Positions 14,778 through 22,709 are shown, numbered from the stretch's first letter. The stretch is 23,327 nucleotides of DNA from Anaerolineae bacterium (GCA_030598885.1 JAUVOZ010000008.1:1-23327), one strand, 5' to 3'. Notes: generated from the letters alone by a model not told the origin. Numbers and translations: made by a program.

Positions 14778-15645
14778 TATCAAAGATTACGCCAGTCCAG
14801 TCCGCTCTACCTGGTGTGTAGGCTGTGGGGACTATGGTATTTTGAACTCGTTGAAGCAAGCACTGGTCAAGATGGACCTGGAGCCCCATGAGGTGCTCAT
14901 TGTGACCGGCATCGGTTGTGGCAGCAAACTTCCTGATTATATGACAGTCAACGGTTACACTTCACTCCACGGTCGACCGATTCCCATCGCACAAGGGATT
15001 CATCTGGCTAACCATGACCTAAAGGTCATCGTCGTAGCTGGAGATGGGGATACCTATGGCATCGGCGGAAACCATTTCATCCATGCCTTGCGCCGTAACG
15101 CCGACATCACCATCATTGTTCAGAACAACGCCGTCTATGGCCTTACTAAAGGGCAATACTCGCCCACCAGCCCTAAGGGCTTCCCGACAAAAACCTCACC
15201 GCCACCCACAGGGGCCATCGAACCTCCGGTCAATCCTATCGCCTTGGCTCTGGCTGCTGGTGCAACCTTCATCGCCCGCTCCTTCTCTGGTAATCCGCCA
15301 CATCTAACTGATATGATAGTGGCTGCGATCAGCCATCAGGGGTGCGCTTTGTTGGATGTGCTCCAACCCTGTGTTACGTTTAATCGCGATCACTCGTATG
15401 ATTTCTATCGACAGCGTGTTTACAATGTGGAAGAGGAGGGCTATGATCCTTCTAACCGCGAAGTGGCTTGGGAAAAATCCTCTGAGTGGGGTGATCGTAT
15501 TCCCATCGGTATCCTCTATATGGTGGAGGGTAAACCGACCTACGAGGATCAGGTGACGACACTGAAATCTGGACCCCTGGTCAAACAAGGCTTAAGATCA
15601 TGGGGGGAATCAGACTACGAGGCGCTGGAAGCAGAATTCACCTGA
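14770..15645 (+). CDS. korB: 2-oxoacid:ferredoxin oxidoreductase, beta subunit
   Basis: A 291-residue thiamine diphosphate and [4Fe-4S] subunit. Cluster ligands fit C16 and C19 (CVGCG), C50 (GIGCG) and C201. The thiamine diphosphate motif starts at GDGD (91-94) and ends at QNNAVYG (118-124); GQYSPTSPKG follows. It pairs with the preceding gene product to make the active enzyme. The ATG at 14770 has GGAGG eight bases upstream; a GTG at 14761 in the same frame overlaps that site. The eight-base overlap with korA points to translational coupling. In this genome context the enzyme would supply low-potential reduced ferredoxin, and being oxygen-sensitive it sits among oxygen-defence genes. Confidence 0.95.
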   Translation: MANIKDYASPVRSTWCVGCGDYGILNSLKQALVKMDLEPHEVLIVTGIGCGSKLPDYMTVNGYTSLHGRPIPIAQGIHLANHDLKVIVVAGDGDTYGIGGNHFIHALRRNADITIIVQNNAVYGLTKGQYSPTSPKGFPTKTSPPPTGAIEPPVNPIALALAAGATFIARSFSGNPPHLTDMIVAAISHQGCALLDVLQPCVTFNRDHSYDFYRQRVYNVEEEGYDPSNREVAWEKSSEWGDRIPIGILYMVEGKPTYEDQVTTLKSGPLVKQGLRSWGESDYEALEAEFT

Positions 15646-15860
15646 GCTTAAATGCTCCTAACCACAACTTGAAAAGAGAATACAAAGACAAAACCAATAT
15701 CAAACCCGACCATTTTAACAACATCTTCCATCAGACCCACAGTTAAGCTCCGAGTTGCAGCAGTCTGAGTTTTGAGATGGCGCAGTGAGTGTTTGGTAAG
15801 CGCGTTATTGGAGATCGAACTAATAAATATATATCTCGATAAACTCTGCAATGAAAAGGT

Positions 15861-15884
15861 CAATTTACCCTAAATGGTAGATTG
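15861..15884. promoter_or_regulatory. inverted repeat upstream of the PAS gene
   Basis: CAATTTACC and GGTAGATTG form nine pairs (one T-G) around a six-base centre, 44 bases before the PAS gene start. No T-run follows, so an operator or mRNA leader hairpin is more likely than a terminator. The rest of the 283-base gap after korB (15646-15928) shows no gene; a 71-codon ORF on the - strand there has no protein-like features. Confidence 0.35.
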
Positions 15885-15928
15885 CTCTGGGATAGTTACT
15901 GACTTGATATATAAAGGAGAAAAGAACG

Positions 15929-16333
15929 ATGATAGGAAAACTACCTGAGAATGTGCTCGAAGCAGTCCTCGAAACAATACCTATTGAATTCTCAATTGTC
16001 GACCAGAACAATAAGGTGTTGGCGTGGAATAAGCACGAAACAAGAATATTTAAAAGACCCGCCGGGATTGTTGGCCGCGATGTCCGTGATTGCCATCCCA
16101 AGAAAAGCCTGGATAAGGTCGAAACAATTCTGCAGGAAATGAAAGCAGGGGGCAGGGAAAAAGCGCGCTTTTGGATTGATCTTCCCATCGGCCCAGATGA
16201 TGAGAAGCAAAAGGTTCTAATCGAGTACTACGCGCTGCGTGACTCCGATGGCAAATACCTTGGTTGCTTGGAAGCAAGTCAAAATATCGCCGGCATTCAA
16301 TCGTTAACCGGGCAAAAGCGACTGCTCGAATAG
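15929..16333 (+). CDS. stand-alone PAS domain protein, DUF438-associated type
   Basis: A 134-residue protein that is one PAS domain and little else. It matches the C-terminal PAS of the DUF438-hemerythrin protein (6122-7345): LPENVLEAVLETIPIEFSIVD at the start corresponds to LERILDTLPVDITFVD, then DCHPKKS (54-60), FWIDL (81-85) and the ending GKYLGCLEASQNI with GQKRLL. The shared Cys-His-Pro-x-Lys-Ser motif could hold heme, iron or another ligand, but that is a guess. PAS domains sense small molecules or bind partners; with no output domain it must signal through another protein, perhaps the longer paralog. AAAGGAG upstream supports the start. The iron transporter gene lies 240 bases downstream. 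Confidence 0.85.
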   Translation: MIGKLPENVLEAVLETIPIEFSIVDQNNKVLAWNKHETRIFKRPAGIVGRDVRDCHPKKSLDKVETILQEMKAGGREKARFWIDLPIGPDDEKQKVLIEYYALRDSDGKYLGCLEASQNIAGIQSLTGQKRLLE

Positions 16334-16360
16334 AATATGAGGAATCATTCTTGATTGACG

Positions 16361-16552
16361 ATGAAAAAAAGCCATCGTCGACTTGACCAAGGCGCTAAGC
16401 GGCATCTCAAGCGGATCATCGAGCCACCCAAATGGGAGATGGTTGACGCTTTTAAATTTATCGATGGTCCAACCGAGGAAGACCCGAGGAGGGGCAAGCA
16501 GCTTGGCGCTTGTTTTGCCCGGCTTATCAAGACTGATGATGTATTAGAGTAA
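16361..16552 (+). CDS. small hypothetical protein, 63 residues
   Basis: An ORF with basic N-terminal half (KKSHRRLDQGAKRHLKR), the central phrase PPKWEMVDAFKFIDGP and one Cys. I do not recognise it. The ATG at 16361 has no close ribosome site; GAGGA is about 17 bases upstream and a TTG at 16355 is an alternative. It fits the 241-base space between the PAS gene and the ferritin-VIT1 gene on the same strand, with 22 bases to the latter, and it has no frame breaks, so it may be a real small gene of that operon. Its charge pattern suggests a soluble protein that could bind nucleic acid, but this is only composition. Confidence 0.42.
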   Translation: MKKSHRRLDQGAKRHLKRIIEPPKWEMVDAFKFIDGPTEEDPRRGKQLGACFARLIKTDDVLE

Positions 16553-16574
16553 GGGTGGAGTAAGGAGGTGTAAA

Positions 16575-17447
16575 GTGGATATTAGTAAGGAGCTGCAAGA
16601 ACAATTGTTGGTTTACCAGAAGAATGAGATCACTGAACACCATATCTATAAAAAGTTAGCCAGGACGGTCAAATCATCTGAAGACAGGGAGATTCTCGAA
16701 AAGATTGCCGATGATGAGCTCCGACACTATCAAGAATGGCGAACTTATACTCAGAAGGACGTCAAGCCTGACAGAACGAAGATCTGGAAGTATTACTTTA
16801 TCAGCCGAATTTTAGGCTTCACTTTCGGTATCAAGCTTATGGAGAAGGGTGAGGAAAACGCTCAGGATAATTACGAGCAACTACGATTGACGATCCAGCA
16901 AGCAGAGGCCATTATTCGCGATGAAAACGAACACGAGAACGCTTTGATCAAACTACTGGATGAGGAACGGCTCCGTTATATGGGATCTATTGTGTTAGGC
17001 CTTAATGATGCACTCGTCGAACTGACCGGAGCCCTTGCCGGTTTCACTTTTGCCCTCCAAGATACCAAACTGATCGCTCTGACCGGTTCAATTACCGGTA
17101 TCGCCGCGGCCTTATCCATGGGAGCATCGGAATATCTCTCCACGAAGTCTGAAGAGACCGCCAAGAATCCGGTGAAAGCTTCAATCTATACCGGTGGAGC
17201 GTATGTCGTGACCGTGCTTTTGCTTATCCTGCCATATCTGATATTGGAAAACTTCTATGTTTGTTTGGTTTTTACGTTATCCGCTGCAGTCTTGATTATC
17301 GCTTTCTTTAATTACTACATATCCGTTGCCAAGGACGTTCCGTTTAAACGGCGCTTCTTTGAGATGGCTGGGATTAGTCTTGGTGTGGCAGCGTTGAGCT
17401 TCTTCATCGGATTTATCATTCGCTCTTTTCTAGACATTGAAATTTGA
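16575..17447 (+). CDS. ferritin-like-VIT1 fusion membrane iron transporter (MbfA/erythrin-VIT type)
   Basis: A 290-residue fusion. Residues 1-130 are a ferritin-like domain with ligands around E18/E21, E48 and H51 (DDELRHY) and E117-H120 (RDENEHEN). Residues 135-290 are a VIT1/CCC1 membrane domain with about five membrane helices, LGLNDALVELTGALAGF and SMGASEYLSTKSE being its hallmarks. Proteins of this design export or sequester Fe(II)/Mn(II), and the soluble part senses or oxidises iron in the cytoplasm; the alpha-proteobacterial MbfA is an iron and peroxide-resistance exporter. The GTG start has AGGAGG close upstream. It closes a short operon with the PAS gene and the small ORF. Direction of transport in this organism is not known. 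Confidence 0.9.
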   Translation: MDISKELQEQLLVYQKNEITEHHIYKKLARTVKSSEDREILEKIADDELRHYQEWRTYTQKDVKPDRTKIWKYYFISRILGFTFGIKLMEKGEENAQDNYEQLRLTIQQAEAIIRDENEHENALIKLLDEERLRYMGSIVLGLNDALVELTGALAGFTFALQDTKLIALTGSITGIAAALSMGASEYLSTKSEETAKNPVKASIYTGGAYVVTVLLLILPYLILENFYVCLVFTLSAAVLIIAFFNYYISVAKDVPFKRRFFEMAGISLGVAALSFFIGFIIRSFLDIEI

Positions 17448-17474
17448 TCTGTCGCTTATACACATTCTCAAGAG

Positions 17475-17498
17475 TGCATTAATCCTAGGATGAATGCA
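17475..17498. promoter_or_regulatory. 24-base near-perfect palindrome between the iron transporter and the two-component system
   Basis: Outer arms TGCATT/AATGCA flank a perfect 10-base palindrome ATCCTAGGAT; only one of twelve pairs fails (A opposite G). It lies 27 bases after the iron transporter stop and 94 before the response regulator start. It could be the terminator stem of the upstream operon, though no T-run follows, or a regulator site for the downstream operon. Confidence 0.45.
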
Positions 17499-17592
17499 GG
17501 GGGCTCGAAGACAAGCATACCTCAATCCCACTGAGCGCCGATGAGCACCTAGTTTAACCATTTACTGCCGATTGCTTATCATGGAGAGAGAT

Positions 17593-18285
17593 ATGAGCTA
17601 CGCCACAATTCTGGTAGTCGATGACGAACCAGCTATCGTCAAAACGGTACGGGCATACTTGGAGAACGAAGGCTACACCGTCCATGCTGCCACCGATGGG
17701 CCCAGCGCCCTCAAAGCAGCCCGCTCCTTCCGACCGGATATAGTAATATTGGACATTATGTTGCCCGGTATGGATGGTATTGAGGTGCTCCGTACCCTAC
17801 AAAAAGAATCCAACGTGTATGTCTTGATGCTGACCGCCAAGTCCGACGAAACGGACAAGATCGTGGGATTGAGTGTAGGTGCGGACGATTATCTGACCAA
17901 ACCGTTCAGCCCCAGGGAATTGGTCGCCAGAGTCAAAGCCATCTTGCGTCGGGGAAGAGGAGGTATCACGACCGAACCGACTCTGTCCTTCCACCGTCTG
18001 CGTATCGATCCTAATGCACATAAGATCTGGAAGGATGATGAACCTATCGAGCTGACCGCCATCGAGTTTGAGATTCTACATGTTCTCGCCCGTCATAGGG
18101 GTTTGGTTCTGAGTAGGGAGCAACTCATCGAACAGGTGTGGGGGCATAACTATTACGGAGACGAACGGGTTGTGGATGTCCACATCGGGCGCATCCGTAA
18201 GAAGATGGAGGACGACCCTGGTAACCCTACATTGATTGTCACCGTGCGTGGAGCCGGTTATCGCTTTGAGGATGAACTCACATGA
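17593..18285 (+). CDS. OmpR/PhoB family response regulator
   Basis: A 230-residue two-domain regulator. The receiver domain has the acidic pair D10-D11, phospho-acceptor D54 (LDIML), T81 and K103. The winged-helix DNA-binding domain covers about 135-228, with the ending VDVHIGRIRKKMEDDP and VRGAGYRFE typical of the family. It is phosphorylated by the histidine kinase encoded next, whose start codon overlaps its stop (ATGA). I chose the ATG at 17593 because GGAGAG lies just upstream; an ATG at 17581 and TTG at 17572 are in frame but less well placed. Its target may be the downstream SHOCT-DoxX-CopB genes (inference from position only). Confidence 0.95.
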   Translation: MSYATILVVDDEPAIVKTVRAYLENEGYTVHAATDGPSALKAARSFRPDIVILDIMLPGMDGIEVLRTLQKESNVYVLMLTAKSDETDKIVGLSVGADDYLTKPFSPRELVARVKAILRRGRGGITTEPTLSFHRLRIDPNAHKIWKDDEPIELTAIEFEILHVLARHRGLVLSREQLIEQVWGHNYYGDERVVDVHIGRIRKKMEDDPGNPTLIVTVRGAGYRFEDELT

Positions 18286-19397
18286 ATTTACTGACAGCTA
18301 TCCAGCAACGATTAGGATACAAGCTTTTTCTCTCATACCTTGTTATCGTGGTGGTAGGAGTTGTAGTCCTCGCCGGAACTGCCAAGTTTCACGCCCCTAC
18401 GGCCATGCAACATCACGTCGCCCTTATGGAATCCCTGCTAGGTGACAATCCAGCCCTGGCAGCCGACCTGCGTGAAAACTTCCTAGCTGCGGTCAACGAA
18501 ATTATGACCGTGGCTGCCGTGGCTGCTTCCCTGGCGGCCCTGATCACGAGTTCTTTCGTCGCTCGACGGATCATCGGTCCCATCCGGCAATTAATGCTTG
18601 CTAGTCAGCGTATTGCCGCCGGTGAATTCCATGAACGGGTCCAGGTCTCCAGCGAGGATGAATTAGGAGCGTTGGCGCAGACCTTTAACCGTATGGCCAC
18701 GACCCTGGAGCAGACAGAGCGGCGTCGTCTGGAGCTGATTGGTGACGTAGCCCATGAGTTGCGCACCCCCCTCAGCAGCATTAAAAGCATCATGGAGGGG
18801 TTGGTTGATGGTGTATTGCCGTCTGAGCCGGCCACTTACGTGGACGTCCAGCGCGAAGTCGCCCGGCTCCAGCGGTTGATTCATGACCTCCAGGAACTGT
18901 CCCGCGCCGAGGCTGATCAGATCTCTCTTGACCTCAGATCCGTTTCCCCGGCCAAGCTGATCCACATCGCCGCAGATCGCTTGCGCCCCCAGTTCGGGGA
19001 TAAAGACGTCAATCTTCACATCAAAGTCTCCGCCGATATACCTCCTATCCGGGCTGACCCCGACCGAATCATCCAGGTACTGCTCAACTTACTGGGCAAC
19101 GCTTTACAGTACACGCCCTCGGGAGGCAAGGTGACAGTCCAGTCACGGTGCGAGGGTCGAGAGGTTATCGTCGCCGTACAGGATAGCGGTATCGGCATCT
19201 CGCCTGAGCATTTACCCCACATCTTCGACCGCTTTTACCGGGTGGATAAATCACGCTCGAGAGCCGGCGGCGGCAGCGGAATCGGCCTGACGATCGCTAA
19301 ACACCTCGTAGAGGCTCACGGAGGGTACATCAGGGCTGAGAGCCATGGCCCTAATCAGGGCAGCACCTTCACTTTTACCCTCCCTCAAGCTCCCTGA
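18282..19397 (+). CDS. membrane sensor histidine kinase
   Basis: A 371-residue kinase with two membrane helices (about 13-33 and 73-93), a HAMP domain (about 94-146), a dimerisation domain with phospho-acceptor H158 (DVAHELRTPL), and an ATPase domain with N box (NLLGNALQYTP), G1 (DSGIGI), F (FDRFYR) and G2 (GGSGIGLTI) boxes. It overlaps the response regulator gene by four bases, so the two are one operon. The outside loop is only about 39 residues and contains H37, M42, H44, H45 and M49, a pattern that could bind copper or another metal, in line with the CopB-type pump downstream. That reading is inference; this HAMP-kinase class has many other ligands. Confidence 0.94.
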   Translation: MNLLTAIQQRLGYKLFLSYLVIVVVGVVVLAGTAKFHAPTAMQHHVALMESLLGDNPALAADLRENFLAAVNEIMTVAAVAASLAALITSSFVARRIIGPIRQLMLASQRIAAGEFHERVQVSSEDELGALAQTFNRMATTLEQTERRRLELIGDVAHELRTPLSSIKSIMEGLVDGVLPSEPATYVDVQREVARLQRLIHDLQELSRAEADQISLDLRSVSPAKLIHIAADRLRPQFGDKDVNLHIKVSADIPPIRADPDRIIQVLLNLLGNALQYTPSGGKVTVQSRCEGREVIVAVQDSGIGISPEHLPHIFDRFYRVDKSRSRAGGGSGIGLTIAKHLVEAHGGYIRAESHGPNQGSTFTFTLPQAP

Positions 19398-19434
19398 CGT
19401 ATTAAATTTGTCATCTAACCTTTATAAAAGCTTC

Positions 19435-19461
19435 AATAGCCTGTCATGATGGCAGGCTATT
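19435..19461 (+). terminator. hairpin after the two-component operon
   Basis: AATAGCCTG (19435-19443) pairs perfectly with CAGGCTATT (19453-19461) around nine bases, 37 bases after the kinase stop. The A/T ends give partial U-tract and A-tract on both sides (TATTCTTAT follows), so it is a plausible intrinsic terminator, though its T-run is weak. Confidence 0.65.
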
Positions 19462-19530
19462 CTTATGCCAGCACGATGGATAGAAAGTAGATACCTCGTG
19501 ACTTAATACTAACAAAGGTAGGTGAACACC

Positions 19531-19779
19531 ATGATGGGTTTCGGGTTTGGAGGATTTGGCCTCCTATTAATGACCGTTTTCTGGGTGGTGATAATCGCTT
19601 TAGCAGTGTGGGTGTTGGGTAGGATTTTCCCAAAGGTAGTGGGTAGTTCGTCATCACACTCCAGCGAAGGGCGTAATGACCTTTCGCAGTCGCCACAGAA
19701 GATTCTCAAGCAACGCTATGCCCGCGGCGAGGTTTCAAAGGCTGAGTTCGATGAAATGCGCCTTGACCTGATGGAATAG
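19531..19779 (+). CDS. small membrane protein with SHOCT domain
   Basis: An 82-residue protein with a Gly/Phe-rich start (MMGFGFGGFG), one strong membrane helix (about 9-32), a Ser-rich linker and a C-terminal SHOCT motif (ILKQRYARGEVSKAEFDEM). SHOCT is a short C-terminal helical motif thought to mediate oligomerisation or partner binding; the function is unknown. The ATG at 19531 has AGGTGA upstream; a GTG at 19522 overlaps that region. A paralog with the same layout is at 22793, on the other side of the DoxX and CopB genes. A 108-base gap to DoxX holds no evident gene. Confidence 0.85.
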   Translation: MMGFGFGGFGLLLMTVFWVVIIALAVWVLGRIFPKVVGSSSSHSSEGRNDLSQSPQKILKQRYARGEVSKAEFDEMRLDLME

Positions 19780-19887
19780 CTCAAGCGACCGCTTCGAGGA
19801 GTGCGAAAGATTAATAAGGAACGAATGACGCACAATACGCCAGCAGATGAAACAAATCCAATTAAATAATTTAAAAGGAGCACGGCC

Positions 19888-20508
19888 ATGAGTGAGGTAA
19901 GGAACACAATCATACAAAAACGCTTTATTGAAAGTATTTCGGGATCGCCATTCGCCAGAAGTCTATTCAGTGAGGTTCGCTGGGCATGGATATGGCTGCT
20001 TATGCGCCTCTACGTTGGATGGCAGTGGCTGCAGGCAGGTTGGAGCAAGCTGAACAATCCGGTATGGATCGGGAGTAAAGCCGGCGTAGCCATTAGTGGC
20101 TTCGTTTCCGGCGCACTGACTAAGACCGGTGGCGAGCACCCGGATGTGCAGGGTTGGTACGCATGGTTCTTGGAAAGACTGGTGCTACCCAACGCCAAAG
20201 TCTGGAGTTACCTGGTTGCTATAGGCGAGGTCCTTGTTGGAATCGCTTTAATTCTGGGAATATTAACCAGCATCGCAGCCTTCTTTGGTGGTTTCATGAA
20301 CATGAACTATTTGCTCGCGGGAACGGTGAGCACCAACCCCATCCTTCTGACCCTCGCCGCCATATTGGTCCTCGCCTGGAGAACGGCGGGTTGGTGGGGT
20401 CTGGATCGTTGGGTTGTGCCGGCAGTGGGCACACCGTGGAGTCCAGGACTGATTTTCCGAGGAGAAGGCGATAGCCAATCAATTGAACATCAACCAAGTC
20501 AGGCTTGA
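19888..20508 (+). CDS. DoxX/DoxD family membrane protein
   Basis: A 206-residue protein with about four membrane helices (near 32-50, 106-128, 130-150 and 153-172) and a conserved DoxX-type start of the first helix (LLMRLYVGWQWLQAGWSKL). An extra segment of about 45 residues with WIGSKAGVAISGF lies between helices 1 and 2, as in the DoxD-like/TQO small-subunit branch. In thermophilic archaea DoxD/DoxA form thiosulfate:quinone oxidoreductase, while bacterial DoxX members are linked to redox stress; the role here is unknown. AAAGGAG upstream supports the start. It lies between a SHOCT protein and a copper pump gene. The last 30 residues are polar. Confidence 0.87.
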   Translation: MSEVRNTIIQKRFIESISGSPFARSLFSEVRWAWIWLLMRLYVGWQWLQAGWSKLNNPVWIGSKAGVAISGFVSGALTKTGGEHPDVQGWYAWFLERLVLPNAKVWSYLVAIGEVLVGIALILGILTSIAAFFGGFMNMNYLLAGTVSTNPILLTLAAILVLAWRTAGWWGLDRWVVPAVGTPWSPGLIFRGEGDSQSIEHQPSQA

Positions 20509-20570
20509 TTATTAGCCAGGTTGGAATATGCTGTTACCAAGATAGTATGTAGTCGAGGAAAAAAAACGAC

Positions 20571-22709
20571 ATGAAAAAGGGGAATCCCCACACTAACCAC
20601 AATCACCAACCCCACAATAGCCACGATGACCACCAGCATCATGATGGTGCTCATTACGCCGGCCATGGTTCTAGCCATGATCCGCGCGAGGACCATGCCC
20701 GTCATGGCTCTGAGCACGGCACCCATGTGGACCACACCGGCCACGAGCAAATGTTTCGTAACCGGTTTTGGGTTAGCCTGACTCTGTCTATTCCAGCGTT
20801 GATATTCAGTCCTACGCTGCAGGGCTGGATGGGCTTCGCCGCTCCCACATTTCCAGGCAGCCAGTGGATCACACCGATATTTTCCGTGGTCGTTTTCCTA
20901 TATGGCGGCTTACCCTTCCTGCAAATGAGCGTGCCGGAGTTGCGCAATCGGCAACCTGGCATGATGACATTGATCTCCCTGGCAATCGGTGTGGCTTTCG
21001 CCTACAGTGTGGCGACCCTCTTAATCCCCTCAGGTACCGGCTTCTTCTGGGAGTTGGTCACTCTAATCGATGTGATGCTGTTGGGTCACTGGATCGAAAT
21101 GCGCAGCGTACGCCAGGCATCAAGTGCGCTGGACGAGCTGGCCAAACTAATGCCCGACACCGCTGAGCTCATCCTTCCTGACAGCAGCACGAAGGTAGTG
21201 ACGGTGCGCGAGCTGCGCATGGACAACCTGCTTTTGGTCCGCCCGGGCGCAAGCATTCCCGCCGACGGTGAGGTGGAAGAAGGCGAGTCAGACGTCAATG
21301 AGTCGATGATTACTGGCGAATCCAGGCCAGTTCGAAAGCAGCCGGGGGATAAGGTGATCGCCGGCACGATCAACGGCGATGGCAGCCTGCGTGTGCGGGT
21401 TAATGCTATCGGGGATCAGACAGCCCTAGCGGGCATCATGCGCTTGGTGGAGCAGGCCCAGCAAAGCAAATCCAACACCCAAGTGCTGGCCGACAAGGCT
21501 GCCGGTTGGCTGTTCTATGCTGCGTTGGGTGTTGCCGCCCTGACCGCCATCACTTGGACGGTGGCAGTGGGCTTTAACGTCGAAGTGATTGCGCGGGTGG
21601 CAACTGTTTTAGTGATCGCTTGTCCTCACGCCCTGGGACTGGCGATCCCACTGGTAGTAGCTATCACGACATCGATCGGCGCCAAAAACGGCATTCTGGT
21701 GCGCGACCGCCTAGCTCTGGAGCATGCACGCGAAATCGATACGGTAATCTTCGATAAAACCGGTACTTTGACCAGCGGTGAGTTCGGTGTTGTGGGTATA
21801 TCAGTCACCGTCGGTTGGGACGAAGATCAAGCGTTGGCGCTGACCTCAGCTATAGAAAGAGACTCCGAGCATATGATAGCACTCGGAATCCGACGAACGG
21901 CTGAGAAGCGGCGGCTCTCGCTCCCCGTTGTATCTAATTTCGAGGCTATCAAAGGTAGAGGTGTGCGAGCTACAAGTAACGGATATGTCGTTCACGTTGG
22001 AGGCCCTCGACTACTGGAGATGCTTGAAATCGAGCCTCCAGAGACAGTCGCCCATTTCAGAGATGAAGCCAGCACGAAGGGCTGGAGTGTGGTCTACCTT
22101 GTGCAGGACAAGCGGGTGGTGGCTGGGTTTGCCCTGGCAGATGTAATCCGACCTGAGAGCCACGCCACAGTGCAACGGCTCCACGAAATGAGCATCGAGG
22201 TAGCCATGTTGACCGGCGATAGTGAGGCAGTAGCTAAAAATGTGGCCGAGGACCTGGGGATCGACCACTACTTTGCCGAGGTGCTGCCGGAGCATAAAGA
22301 CCTGAAGGTCGCCCAACTGCAAAGTCAGGGGAAACGGGTTGCGATGGTAGGAGACGGCGTAAATGACGCACCTGCCCTCACGCGAGCAGATGTGGGCATT
22401 GCCATTGGCAGCGGCACTGACGTGGCGGTCGAGTCGGCGGGCATCATCCTGGTGAAGAGTAATCCACTCGATGTAGTGAAGGTCATCCAGTTGAGCCGGG
22501 CCAGTTACCGGAAAATGATTGAGAACTTAATTTGGGCTACTGGGTACAACGTAATCGCCCTGCCACTTGCAGCCGGCATTCTAGCCCCTATCGGCGTTCT
22601 GCTCTCACCGGCCGTAGGCGCTCTGCTCATGTCCTTGAGTACGGTCATCGTCGCGATCAACGCTCAATTGCTCCGCCGACAGTATGTGGCAATGCATCCT
22701 ATGACCTAG
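20571..22709 (+). CDS. copB: CopB-type (P1B-3) copper P-type ATPase with His-rich N-terminus
   Basis: A 712-residue heavy-metal ATPase. The first 58 residues contain 17 His and no Cys-type metal domain. The membrane metal site is CPH at 351-353, with YNVIALPLAAG and MSLSTVIVAINAQ in the last helices, which is the P1B-3 pattern for Cu(II)/Cu(I). Catalytic parts: TGES at 248-251, DKTGT with D395, TGD near 548, GDGVND at 594-599. The nucleotide-domain signature SEHP reads SEHM at 432-435, so the conserved HP proline is missing. It would export copper across the cytoplasmic membrane using ATP. The ribosome site is weak (GAGG twelve bases upstream). It lies between DoxX and a second SHOCT gene. 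Silver is also a possible substrate. Confidence 0.93.
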   Translation: MKKGNPHTNHNHQPHNSHDDHQHHDGAHYAGHGSSHDPREDHARHGSEHGTHVDHTGHEQMFRNRFWVSLTLSIPALIFSPTLQGWMGFAAPTFPGSQWITPIFSVVVFLYGGLPFLQMSVPELRNRQPGMMTLISLAIGVAFAYSVATLLIPSGTGFFWELVTLIDVMLLGHWIEMRSVRQASSALDELAKLMPDTAELILPDSSTKVVTVRELRMDNLLLVRPGASIPADGEVEEGESDVNESMITGESRPVRKQPGDKVIAGTINGDGSLRVRVNAIGDQTALAGIMRLVEQAQQSKSNTQVLADKAAGWLFYAALGVAALTAITWTVAVGFNVEVIARVATVLVIACPHALGLAIPLVVAITTSIGAKNGILVRDRLALEHAREIDTVIFDKTGTLTSGEFGVVGISVTVGWDEDQALALTSAIERDSEHMIALGIRRTAEKRRLSLPVVSNFEAIKGRGVRATSNGYVVHVGGPRLLEMLEIEPPETVAHFRDEASTKGWSVVYLVQDKRVVAGFALADVIRPESHATVQRLHEMSIEVAMLTGDSEAVAKNVAEDLGIDHYFAEVLPEHKDLKVAQLQSQGKRVAMVGDGVNDAPALTRADVGIAIGSGTDVAVESAGIILVKSNPLDVVKVIQLSRASYRKMIENLIWATGYNVIALPLAAGILAPIGVLLSPAVGALLMSLSTVIVAINAQLLRRQYVAMHPMT

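Noticed and set aside
15648..15863. 71-codon ORF on the - strand in the gap after korB
   Set aside because: Ser/Thr-rich with a hydrophobic end, no ribosome site, and no recognised family; treated as gap sequence, although it cannot be excluded.
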